Shown here: positions 12,501-24,500 of the stretch, piece after piece
How the letters are laid out: each line of letters starts with the position of its first letter
Position numbering within the stretch: position 1 is the stretch's first letter
Origin: Wuchereria bancrofti
Taxonomy: Eukaryota; Nematoda; Chromadorea; Rhabditida; Onchocercidae
Direction: 5' to 3'
Length of the DNA: 64,000 nt
Assembly (NCBI GenBank): GCA_005281725.1
Contig: SSBO01000009.1
Location: forward strand, 5,704,303 to 5,768,302
The notes under the pieces: generated by a model
What the model was told of the DNA's origin: nothing
Databases searched by the model: none
Seen by the model: only the letters and a program-made list of their open reading frames with translations
Made by a program: the position numbers and the translations under genes

Positions 12501-13833
12501 TGATTTTTTTGATTGAGAAACATTACGGAGTAAATTTTTTGCTCAGAAACTGAATGTCCGGAATCACAAGGTTTTCCTGATTCAAACTGGAAATTTCGTC
12601 ATGTTCCTCCTACATATATACGTGATGCATTTCGGATGTGCGCTATGAATTGGACATCGTGTCTCGACTGGGTACTTTCTTTTTGACAATTGCTTGTTTT
12701 CTAGTGGGCATTTGTTATTTGAAGGGATGATCAAATTGCTTTAAAAATAAGAAAGAGAATTGCCATTTCGATTGCCAACCCAAATTGACAATTAAATTGA
12801 TGAGATAATTCAAATTTACTAATTCTTTTACTCGGCCAAATAGCAGTGAAGTAGAGGAATTGTCTTTAGTGAGATGGTTAGATATTTAAAATTTCAGGTA
12901 GTGAGTGATAAAAATATGAATGAGGAGGTCAGCTGGAATTTGCACGGACATTCGATAGATGCTAAACTGGCAGAAAAATATGTGAATTTGAAAATTCAAT
13001 TGCAGTGGAGTGAATGGTCATCATGCGAGCAAGGTACTACAGTAAGAACTAGAGAAGGTAATTTTTCAGTTTTTCAGTTCTTTGAACTATGAAGAAAATA
13101 TGTTTTAGCGATTCAGAACTTCCAAAATTTCAGGCCACTGTTACTTGAGAAAGATAGATGCAAGTAAAGATATCGGTCAGCTGGTAGAAGGTGTATTTGC
13201 TGCCTATGATCTATTCAACTGGGTAACAAAGTTGAAGAATCATATGTCAAAAATTCCCGAATTCACCATTACTGGGATACGTCTTTATAGGTTTTTGCAA
13301 TTCATCCGTTCTTCCTAATAAATAAAATTAATTCAAATTCCAGAAACAAAAAAAAAAATTCAGAAGAAAAATTTGACTTTTAAAGTCCGTCATGTTAATA
13401 AATTCTTGTTTCAGCGGGTTAGTATCAAAACTGATTCATGAAGGCGCATTCGGTGATGACAAAACATATGACGATTGTTACAGTGTTAGTACTAATATTA
13501 CAGTCTTTTCCTCCAACTTGATCAAGTTCAGATTTGTATATACTGTGTTTAGTTCAATTACTAATCTGAAACAAAGCATAACCAATTAAACAGCTAGGCT
13601 GAATTTCTTTCCAGATGTCTGATATGTTCTTTAAAAAACCAAAAGCAGCGAAACGCTGGATCTCTGCTATTTTCGCAGCATTTGGAGTTGATAATGTTGA
13701 ATCAATGTTAAAGACGAGTAATCGATTATGCCTGTATTACTATAGCAAACCGACGATACGAGTAGATAAAGCACCAGCTAGCGTCTTCGTTGGTACTCAT
13801 CTTGTGGACACCCAACGTTGTCCAGTCCTTTAA
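9552..13833 (+). CDS. FAM187-like immunoglobulin-type secreted or membrane protein
   Basis: Eleven phase-compatible exons (9552-9611, 9836-9991, 10231-10374, 10791-10961, 11590-11699, 12074-12102, 12547-12671, 12898-13057, 13134-13290, 13415-13484, 13615-13833) give about 466 aa. The first exon is a clean signal peptide (MGIMCSVIVVLMIVF). An Ig-like unit follows, with RIDLRCVMCRR, HWWFMP and the F-strand motif GLYRCLD. A second cysteine-rich part contains LQWSEWSSCEQG followed by GHCYLRK, reminiscent of the WxPWSxC...CYL segment I recall from FAM187A/B. The product should enter the secretory pathway. No convincing transmembrane helix lies before the stop at 13831-13833, although FAM187 proteins usually have one. 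Either the worm protein is secreted, or splicing continues into the membrane-protein exons at 14182-18456. The 29-base exon 12074-12102 is required by phase. The biochemical function of the family is not known to me. Confidence 0.68.
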
Positions 13834-14181
13834 GTCTTGGAAATTTATGTCCTCAGAATTCATGATTTGATTTTTTTTTTAAATTGAAATTACTGCTGTT
13901 TCATTTTTGAAGTGGAAATTGAGCTTTTTGAAACCTTTCCAATTTTTCTTTTTGGAATATCTCATATGCAAATTCTGTTTTATGCTTTTACTCCTTCATT
14001 TGACATCTTGTTTCCATAGCGCTACTTCAAGTTGCTTAACTTTCTGTTTTCCACATTAAATCATTTCCACAGACTGTTTCTTTATTTCGTTGCTTTAGTC
14101 ACCTTAACATTTAATCAAACGCGACTTCTTTTGACAAAGTGTATTTGAACAGAGTAAAATTATTTAAATCTAATTCATCAG

Positions 14182-17100
14182 CTGCATGGTTATTTGCGCT
14201 TAAACTGTTACCACATTCTTGCCAAGCAGCTCTACAGCACTACTGGATTTGATATATATCGAGGAAAGTTTAAAGGTAAAAATAAAGTCCATCGTTTTGA
14301 TGTGGTATGGATGTATTTAATCTGCGAAAAAACTGCAAGTGACTGATTCTAATGGGATTAAGTTCGTGATTCTCGATCACACAAACACCTTGCAATCTGT
14401 CTTTTATCACAAACCACTATGGACCATCACATGCAATTTCAGGTTAGATATCAAATCATTACACTACTGACGACAAATCATCTCAGCATATTAAACGTTT
14501 GAAAGATATTATCAAAAGTAAAGATACTAAAAAATCGAGAATGAAATGAAATGCACTATCAGGAATTGGCCTTTCTTAAACTTTGGAATATGAAACTGCT
14601 GACATTGAACTGAAGCGGTATGATCCATCTGTTTGATTTATTTTTCATATTGCTCATTGTTGCTGGCTATTTTTCTGCAATTTTTTAGGGTTAAATTATT
14701 CTTGGAAACTTGAGAATTCTTGATAAAATATCTTCTGCAGGAGCATGAAAAGCTTTTAAGTTGAAATCTTGAATTGATCTGATTTACAAATGACTTAAAT
14801 CGTTGCCTTTACGCAACTAGTTGGTAAAGCCAAGACCTCAATCGGTAGCTAATTTTAAAACTTTTGGAAATGTAGCACATGTTGATACTTTTTGCTTAAA
14901 AGTTTCCTAATTTTTCTGTGTTTTGGTCGATTTGATTTATGAAGAAGGAAAAGAAGCAGTAAGAAGACAGTGGCTGCAACGACCATTTATTTCTTCTTGT
15001 TTCGTTTAAAGTTGAAGGTGAGTTGAAGATTGATTTAAAAATATGCCTTGTCTTCGATAGCAACTTTATTTTTCCAACCTCGTGTCACACAGAGTCCATA
15101 CTTCGTACTGCATAACTAACACTGTTTATTTAAATTCTTGCGCTTGATTTTTACTTTGCATTACGATAAAACAGTACCACTGTTTTACAAGTGAAATCTG
15201 TGTGACGAATTTGTCAGAAAATTCGTCGTAAACGATATCTTGTCTTAAATGTTTCTCTTCTTTACAACGAACAAACAGAAAGCTGAAAGAGTAAATCGGT
15301 AAAAAACACTTTGATATGTTGTTGTGGTAACAGTAGTACTGGTAGTAATAATGGTAGTGATGTGGTAATGAAGATGGGACGAGTAGTATAGAAGTTGCCT
15401 GAATTTTGGGGTAATGAATGACGTGCAGCCCGAAGTGACCCCGTCATCCTCCATTCTTCTTTTGTGTGTAATTCATCGCACAAACAAAACAGACAGCTTC
15501 TTTCTTTTTTTTTTTAATTTAATTGATTTACTGAACTGACTCTTCTACTAAAATTTAATTTTCAGAAATAAAATGTCATTTAATACAAGACACATTTATA
15601 TGCTCGCTCTCCCCTCGCGACAATTATTTGTCAACCCCTACTCCCTACTCATCAATTTTGACTTTTCCGTATTCTTCTCAGTTTTGCAATCGCTCGTGGG
15701 CAATAGCTGCCAGTTCAGATAATCACTCACCATTTTCTTATCGGAATATTTCGGATTATACAAGGCAAGCACTGATTCATCTTAGTAGTTGCTATTGAAG
15801 CTCCTTTCAGTCTAACTAGTACTGTATTATTCCCAATGGTGATAAGATATCAGAAACATGAAGTACAGGATGATAAATGAATTAGTAATCTATATAAAAA
15901 TATGAATGGAAAGAGAACTGTGATTTTGTTTGAGATTGAGGAAGGATAATTATGAAATTGGAAACAAGATTTTCAGAAAAAGACCGAATTATTAAGAAAA
16001 GCTTTGATACTGAGTAACCCTCCCTCTAGCTATTACTATTTCATCTTTTTGAGCAATGTAAAAATGTTTGAAAATTTTATTCGTGGGATAACTTTCCATA
16101 AAAATGCTGCAAAGAGAATATGTGGTTGAAATTTCAGTGTCAGCTTCGTTGGACTTTTATTTTTATAATTAAAAATTTGATGAAAACTAGTATTTGAGGA
16201 CAGCATATATCAATAACTAGCTGTTCTGCAATGCATTTTGCATCAAATTTCCGTATTAAGAGTTTCCTATTTCTGTTTTCAGACCTATTTTCATTAAGTC
16301 AAAACACGGATGTATTTTTACTTGTCATTTATTTTAAAAATAGTTCTAGTCCAGAATTTATCTCAATGCAATCTTAGTGAATTTATTATTGCTTATAATT
16401 TAGTGAAGGCGGTATCATAAAATGATCTGAGATTGTAAATGCATCGAAAGAAACTGATAGCATATTTATTGAATTTACTTGGGTTAATTCTACCCATTTA
16501 ATTGTAAATCACATTTGATCAATTAGTGGTCGTGTTCCAAAGTACTCGTTCAAGTACAAGTATTCTTGATCCGTTTCATTAAAACATAGTTAGTAGTCAC
16601 TGATTCACTTGCTTTACGGTTCTTGCACTTAAGTGTTTATCTGCATATGATTCATTCACTTCCATCAATTTCAACAAGATTGTTCCAGACAGTTTCATAG
16701 CTTTTACCTTGGCTATCATTACTGATCAATAAATATACTTCGATGTAACTGGATGTTCATTTAAATAAATGAACTACTTTTACATTAGGGTTTATTGATC
16801 TCACATTAAGTCATCCAAACTGTTTTTGCTTAATTAGAATTGGATAAAACTTGTGCGCTTAGTTTTGATTTGCCCAGGTTTGTGTGAATGAACTTGCTGG
16901 TGTCCCATGTGTCCCATGTGGAAAAAATACTACGATATTTGTTAGACAGCAAGCGCTCAAGTAATGAGTAGTCTTAAAAGACTAGTCAGGATTTTAAAAT
17001 AAAAAAGAGAAAAAACTCATAAGCAGTTTTAAAATAAGTTTCTTTTAATTCAAATTCTCTAAACTGGAATATTTTCCTAGTAATTTTCCTTTTGTCGGGT

Positions 17101-18456
17101 AATATTCGATATTCCAAAGTTTAAGAAAGGCCAATTCCTGATAGTGCATTTCATTTCATTCTCGATTTTTTAGTATCTTTACTTTTGATAATATCTTTCA
17201 AACGTTTAATATGCTGAGATGATTTGTCGTCACCTTTAGTAGTGTAATGATTTGATATCTAACCTGAAATTGCATGTGATGGTCCATAGTGGTTTGTGAT
17301 AAAAGACAGATTGCAAGGTGTTTGTGTGATCGAGAATCACGAACTTAATCCCATTAGAATCAGTCACTTGTAGTTTTCGCGCAGATCAAATACATTCATA
17401 CCAGTAGTGATTCTCCTCATCGTTACATTAACACTAAAATTTTGGATTTTTTCTAGTTTACGGAAGAGGAAGAAGTGAAAATCGATCTCACCAACAATTT
17501 ATGCAGCGTTTACAAAAGCTGTAAAGCTCCCAGTAATAGGACGTAATAAAAATAAAAAATTAATTGATCTCATAGAGTCGATTGTTGACAAGTGTGGGAT
17601 TCGAAATGAAATGCTGATTTCAAAGCGTGCAATGTGTAATGAACTTCATCCTTCTTTTTGGAACACTGTGGCAAGATTTCTGCATTTTTTCTTATCTTAA
17701 TGCATAAAATGAATGAGCAATGCTAATTTCATTAATTTTACTAGTGGAAAATAAAACTGATATTTTTACGATGCTATATGAAATGCTTTTTTCCAAAACT
17801 TTTTTAAAAAATTTTTCGTAGTTCGAAGATTAGTAAAAATTGAACGAAGAAATTGGGTTTACCTACCGTAACCGAAAGCCTTCATAGTTCATGTCTGAAA
17901 GTTTCCTTAGTTTTTTTCTTTTTCTCATTTTTGTTCCACACCGCTAACCCTTGTCACCTATTAAATAATGGCATTTTAATTCACTTTTGTCTGCCATACT
18001 TGTCTTTATGATTGGTGGACTCAATTAATTGTCATTGTTTGTGTACCTTTACCTATTGAGCTTCCTGCTTTCTACTTATTTTTTATATACAACACTGACT
18101 GTTTCACCTTTGCCTTTTGTAATCATGACTTGATTATTGTAATTCTTATCTAAATTAAGGACAAAAAATATTTTGGACGCAAGCTAGTAAAAGTTCAAGA
18201 TACCACTACGACAGTTTTATATAAAAGATCTGACAGAAATAGCAACGTTACTTTAAAGCAGTCTGTTAAGTCTATTTCAGTTCTAATAAATGACGAGAAA
18301 ACGATGATATCATTGCTGTTATCAGTCATTCTCATTATAATGATTTATATATTTGTTCTCATTATGATTTCCTTTATCAACACCTTAATCATTGCTAAGC
18401 AAGCTTTTAAAAATCTCGCTATTGGTGATAATGATCGTATTAATGGCAATGATTAA
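14182..18456 (+). CDS. Unidentified single-pass membrane protein, 3' exons (5' end not found)
   Basis: Three exons join in phase: 14182-14275, 17507-17667 and 18160-18456. The last is open for 98 codons without an early Met, a long run for DNA this AT-rich. It is charged at first (DKKYFGRKLVKVQ...), has an N-glycosylation-like NVT, then about 30 very hydrophobic residues (ISLLLSVILIIMIYIFVLIM...) and a short polar tail ending NDRINGND. This predicts one membrane span near the C-terminus. I do not recognise the family. The exons could be the 3' end of the preceding FAM187-like gene, which lacks an anchor, but its last exon has no good donor before its stop. The long intron 14276-17506 contains both arms of the inverted repeat. 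The middle exon's donor (ACT|GTGGCA) is weak, so its 3' edge is uncertain. Confidence 0.45.
14303..14591 (+). repeat. Left arm of a ~290-bp inverted repeat
   Basis: This segment runs from about TGGTATGGATGTATTTAATC to CTTTCTTAAACTTTGGAATAT. Its reverse complement recurs at 17109-17403 with only scattered substitutions and one clear 6-base indel near 14470. Confidence 0.93.
17109..17403 (-). repeat. Right arm of the ~290-bp inverted repeat
   Basis: Reverse-complement copy of 14303-14591. It carries six extra bases (ACCTTT on the + strand, AAAGGT in the orientation of the left arm) after the matching CACTACT. About 2.5 kb lies between the arms, without any protein-coding signal I can recognise. 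Confidence 0.93.
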
Positions 18457-21400
18457 AAGCAATGAAATAATCGTTTTAAGAAATGAAATGAAATGATTAA
18501 AATCGAACTGCTAGAGTTGCGGAAGAGCAACTTGCCTGTACGCGGTGTAATAAAAGTGGATGTGGGTTGAATTCATCAAAAGGAGTGATGAGATTGGAAG
18601 AAAAAGAAAAGACAGGACAGGGTCTTATCGTTCCTTGGTTATTCATTTTCTTAAATAACCTGTTCCGATTTTTCAACACAGAAGAGCAATATCATTTCTC
18701 GTTCGTTTGCTGTGGACTTCTTCACAAGTGATGTTGTCCTAATAGTTTAGTTAAAATGAAATTTTTTGAACTGCGCAGGAAAGGAGGGATTCACTAAAAA
18801 TGAAAAACTACCTGATAGGCAGTTATCTAAATCAGATTAATGACGCTATTTTTGAATATTGCATTCTTAGACAAAAGTTTATAAAAAGCTGCAGCGCAGC
18901 TAATTTATTATTCCTATTTTCGTAAACCATGTATTTTGATGAAATTTTAACGAAATTGTTTGTATTTACAAATAAATTTAAACTGGATTATAAGTCTTCA
19001 AAATAAAAATAGGAATAGTTCCAATGAATAGAATAATATGTATCAGCAAACTGTAGTGTTGTAAATATCGCAAATACAATTGATTAATTTTAAGCGGTTT
19101 TACCAAACAGTGAATTATGCAGTTACTATGATCACATTTTATGCACATAAAATATGATAATTACTTATCATTATCAACCAATCATTTATATTGATGCAAC
19201 CATTCCGAAAGAAAACCACACATTTGCACTTATTTCACATGTTGCATTAGTGGAATAATAGCTTCAGAAACTGCAAAACTTTTGTGACATCTTGTTCTGC
19301 TAACTCTGTGATTTATGCTTCTTTATTTTTTTTGCATCACCAACGAATTTTATCTGGTATTCATCCTTTCAAAAAGCATTCATTTCACTTTGCCAAGTAC
19401 TACAGTCAATATCTGACTGTTAGACAAGCCGATAGATTTTGCTGAAACAATTGCATTTCAAGTCTTTCGAATTTGAAATAAAAAAAAGAGACTTTCTATA
19501 AAGGCAAGAGTCTACATTGTCACTGCAGTGCAAAAATTTTCCAGATTTTGACGGAATTTGAGCTTGATATTTTATATATTGTAATTATTTTTTTTTTGAG
19601 AGTGTTGACAAACAAAGAACCAGATTGCAGTTGTTTTCGAATTTCCAGATTTACTTCATTCTATATTGACTACAAATAGATTCTCATTAAAATTTGAATT
19701 AATGTTTTACTGTTCAGGTCAGTTGTCCGACCTTTTTTTTAAATGCTAAATACGTACATGCACGATTTGGTTTTGTCCCCTTGGTAAATTACTAAAAAAG
19801 AAAAATAGGAAGAAATAAATAAAAGACATCCGCAATTACAGGAGAAATATTTTTAAGTTTAGTGGAATTTTCTCTTCATGTTCATTTTCCCTGTCTTTTT
19901 TTTCCTTCCCACATTTCAATAAAACTAATTTTGAGTGTCTCATCAACAGTTTAGGAAATGACAGTTGCGCTGAATGTTCCTATTTATTCCACAGCAATAT
20001 TTCACATCCTTATTTTTTCATTTTCTATTCTCTTCCAACATTATTAGTTTATAAAGTAAACAAATAACAAGGTTCTTTTCAATACAGGTTGTATTTGTGC
20101 TAAGTATGCATAAGTTAACTATTTACGTCGAGTGTTCTTGCGCCCGCAATAAATATCATCATATTTGCTAAATTTGTTAATGGACATTATTGCCGAAAGT
20201 CAAGTTGAAAAGTGAATAAAGAATAGCCATCGTAAAAAAAGAAATCTGATATCCAAAAATATTTTACAAAAATTAGTTTTTCATTTTATTTAGACAAAAT
20301 TTTTCAAATAAAATTTTGTATCGTGTTTGTACTGTAGTTTGGTTTTTGGATATTTAAGCTTTAGAAGGGGAAAACATTCCGTAATTCTGATGTTAATGCA
20401 ATTAATAATTTTGCCATTAAACAGTTTTTCCTCCTAAAAACAATTACTTCATTTCTCGCATAATTTCAATATTTGAACCGTCCTTGTTGCTTTATGAACT
20501 GAAAAAATTCACAACTTATTTATCCCAAGTTCAAGAATTTTGGAAGTCAAAACCTTTGGCAGAAAGACACTAAAAGTTTTTTTGCACTTCAAAAAGTTTA
20601 CAGATTGATTGAAGCAGTATTAAGAACAATGAGTGTCAAATGAAACACTGAGATATGCTTCTGTTTGTTACTATTCCAATCTAAGTGCTTTGACTGATCC
20701 TTGTACAGATTTTATTGTTGCCATCTCTTTCCTTCATTTCTGCAAGTGATTACTCTTAAAAATTTTCAAGCACATTACAACTTAGTTTTATTCCCAATTT
20801 TTGTCTGTTTCATTAACAACTTTCCTTGGATAAAAGCATCTGTCTCGAATACCTAATCCATTTATTTATTATTCTTATTATAATCAATATGTCTCATTCC
20901 AAAAAATTTGAGCAGTAATTACAGTGTGAAAGTCCTCAAAAATTAGATTTGAATATATTATGACTCAGAAAAATTTCCGAAATTTCATAAATTATTTTAC
21001 TCACTTTATACAATTTATTTATTAGTTTTAATTGCTTTCAACTTATGAATTAACACTCATAAAACTGTTTCATTGTCAGTTAACCTATCTGTTTGCCCCT
21101 TATCGATTTTTGACAAAGAAAAACATTTGACTTGCAGTGTTTTCAAAATTTCAATTAGCACGACATGGAGACTTTCGTTACAATCATCGAAGGTTGCACA
21201 CATTGTGATTGCTATGTTTCATAAAAAATGTACAATCATAGTTCCTTTGGCTCTAATGATATTTGTTCCATTTCTGAAAAATACTTCCTAATTTTTCCAG
21301 GAAATTTATGTTTAAATTCTTTCCTTGTTTTTTCCATTCCTTTACCACGTCAGTTAAACTTTATTTTTGCCCCAAATTAAATTCAATCCTTTCTCTTGTT

Positions 21401-21475
21401 ATAAATTTCCCATTCGGGTTTAAAAATTTTGTTGAATCATTGAACTGATCCTTAACACATAAATATCTGCAGGAT
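18457..21475. other. Intergenic, nothing recognised
   Basis: About 3 kb of AT-rich sequence with homopolymer runs and only short scattered open frames. I see no convincing exon, RNA gene or long repeat. The promoter of the aminopeptidase gene presumably lies in its distal part. Confidence 0.6.
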
Positions 21476-21535
21476 TGGGAAGTGTCAAAAGTTGGAAAAG
21501 TAGCAAACTGGAGAACGTAGACCTCAACGACCAGC

Positions 21536-21544
21536 ATGGCCTAA
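21536..21544 (+). promoter_or_regulatory. Two-codon upstream ORF (ATG GCC TAA)
   Basis: If the message begins at the CTGCAG acceptor ending at 21474, this is the first ATG. It is followed at once by a stop and lies six bases before the proposed aminopeptidase start at 21550. Such a minimal uORF could damp translation, if the 5' end is as assumed. Confidence 0.35.
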
Positions 21545-21549
21545 TTGCG

Positions 21550-24500
21550 ATGGCCGAGGCTAATAACAAAATTGCTGTAAGCTTAAAAATGTTTTTTTTG
21601 ATTAGAAATCTTAATTTTTTGGTTGAAAATTATGATTTCTGATGAGTATTGTCGTTTAGTTTGTGATAAGTTTAGTTCAATTATTTATTCGTACTTTTGG
21701 TTAACAATAGCTACTGATAACAATCTTTCATAATAACTTCCCAAAGTATCTTCTTTTAAGTATTATCTAAAATTATTAATTAAACATAAATTACTAATCA
21801 TAAATTCATCACCTAATATTTTTGCTGCTTAACCTTTTTTATAAAAGATTGCTCATATTTAGGAGCAGTTGAACAAAGTGTTTTCTACAATACTTGATTT
21901 CCTCACAAATTCTGATAAAAATTGGTTTCTGACAGGAAAATTCCTCCTACTTTATTGATTATTTTCTAAATTTTTAAATTTTGTGCCTTACTGTTTCTTC
22001 CTAAATTGGAATATATATTTGTAAGATAAAAATAGTAAACAAACAAAGTATAAGATTTAACGGGAAAGTGGTGAGGAAAAAAAAAGTGTTATCGTTGATT
22101 TTGCTTTTATATTGCATCTGCTTCGTACATGTAAAATAAGCATGATACTGTTGATCGTATACAATTAAGTTCGGTGTTATATTATTAGCAAGAGTGAAAA
22201 GTTTTGTTTTCGAGGACTGAAAAAAGTTCAATTCTTTGTCGAAATGGAAAATTTAGAAATTTCTTGAAGGAAAATCGTAGCATTCAGGATTCAAATCCGG
22301 CAGTGCCGATGGAAAAGAAAGGACCGGTGACAAAGGAGAATATATCGAAGAATGTTACCTGTACAACGACTACAGCATACTTTTTGTTTATGATTGCAGT
22401 TGTTGCAATAGTGATGTCATCATTTATAACTTATTGGGTTACAAAAGAAGCATATGATCGATCGCTTGAAATAAGGCCTTCCGCTGATGCCCAACAAATA
22501 ATGTGAGTACTATTAAATTTCTTGTCGAAATACGGGATTAAAACGCAAGTGGCAAATAATTAGAACTTATCGACAAACTCTGCAGTTATAATTTCCAAAT
22601 TAGCACAATCGATATAAAATTAATCCTATTCTATTTCTGTTTTATATGTTACTTGCTTCTAAAATTTAGGTATTTTTATCGTAGAAAACGAACACTTGGA
22701 CATTTCTAAAAGCTGTAAGAATACCTGATGAAGTAAATTATTTATTAACAATATGATCATATTTAGCGCAAATGTGTCAGTGGATGAGTCGCCAATAGAA
22801 GAAATGTTTAGTGGCCCTACTGCAGCTGAATTACGCATACCGAAAGATATTGTGCCTATATGGTTTGTATTTTTCAAATTAAGTTATATGTTAGGAAAAA
22901 CATAAACTCATACTGAGCCCAGAGCCCAATTGCAATGATAGCTAGGAGCGGATGAGAGACTAACAAGCTGAAGTTTTTATCAAAAAGCGTCTTTTTGTCA
23001 TGATTATTTTTAGTATGAGATAAGATTATTGATTTCTTGTTGTTTTAATTTGATAAGAGATGATTATGTTGTTTTATTCTATAGAATTTGTGAAGTACTA
23101 TGGAAAAGACAGAAGGTCAGGAAAAACTTCAGTAAATGGTAAATGAATTGGTATCTTATAATTAAAGGTTGTGAAAGATCATTTCATACTTTTAAAGGTA
23201 CAATCTGACGATTAAAATATACCTGCCCGGTTATGTGGAGATTCCAGCAAGTAAAAATATGACATTTGATGCTGCGTTGATTATCAAATTTCGGGTTGAT
23301 GAAATGACCGATAAAATTGTCCTCAACTCTTTAAAGCTGGATTTTCCTGATAACTTGGAGGAAATCAAGATTTTGCAGGATAAAGCTATCGGAATAGAAC
23401 AGGTTGCTTGTTTTTTGTCTACTGGATTTTTTTAATTGTTTATGATTAAATTTCTCAATTCCCAATTCATTTTTCGAAAAGAGTTGTTTCCAAGAATGGT
23501 AAATTCGAGAAGCAGCCTGTTTTAGCATATGCTTTCCCTTGATTATATGCTTTACTTTGACCTTGATTTGTTCCAGTTCTGAAATTTTTGATAGTTCCCA
23601 TTGGTAAGCTTTAGCACTTTTATGGCAAATATTTACTCATTCCCTTTTATCAATTATTGATTTGTTCCATTCAGTTGTTTTATTTTTAACTTTCCTTGAA
23701 GAAAATTATGCTTGCTTTTCTGCTATTTAAGTAATCATAGCTCAACTGGGCATGCAAATAAGAGATAGTTAACAAAAAAACTTTTCAGTTCTCGAGGGCG
23801 CGACGAAGTTTGGAAAACATAACTTTAGAGGAAAACATAACTTTCACTACTACCGTACGTACTTAAACAGTTTTCTATGCTTGTCTTACAGAACTAATTT
23901 TGTTTTTATTGCATGTTTTATTTTAAAAAGTGGATAGTTTGAATTAATAAAAGTTGAACTAAACTGGTAGTTTAGCTCATTACTTCAGGCTAGAACAATT
24001 GAAATGGAAGAAGTGGAAACTGCAATAGAAATGACAGAGAATGAAACAGGGAGTTCCACGTTTACACCGGATATGAATTTAGAAGATCCGGAAGTGGAGA
24101 ACATAACTACAGAGCAAAGACCTAAGAGTACCAAAGTTACTGCTGATGTTCAGGTTTTGAGTTATATTTATTTATGAAATTTCGCTTATTCTTTTAGCAT
24201 TTGTTTAAACAAAATAATTTCATATCGCAAAAGATCTTTGACCATAGGTTTATTTGTTGTCCAAAAGTTAAACAAGGGCTATAAAGGTATTGTTAGTATC
24301 AGTTCGCATTTAGCAAACACTAAATTCAGGTGAAGAAGATTGTTGTAAACGAAACATTAGAAATGGTAACATTGTGGCTGGATGGAAAGTTGAACAGAGG
24401 CCAAGAATATTATTTACAGGTACTTTTTTGGAAATCTTAATTTATTCTACAATACTTGTCGTTTTAATCCAAATATACAATTTCAGATAGCCTATTCGGG

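Noticed and set aside
22204..22287. Upstream Met (MFSRTEK...) for the aminopeptidase
   Set aside because: A CATTCAG acceptor at 22287 joins in phase 0 to the short exon 21550-21576 with a better start. The longer frame is probably intron, though an alternative start is not excluded.
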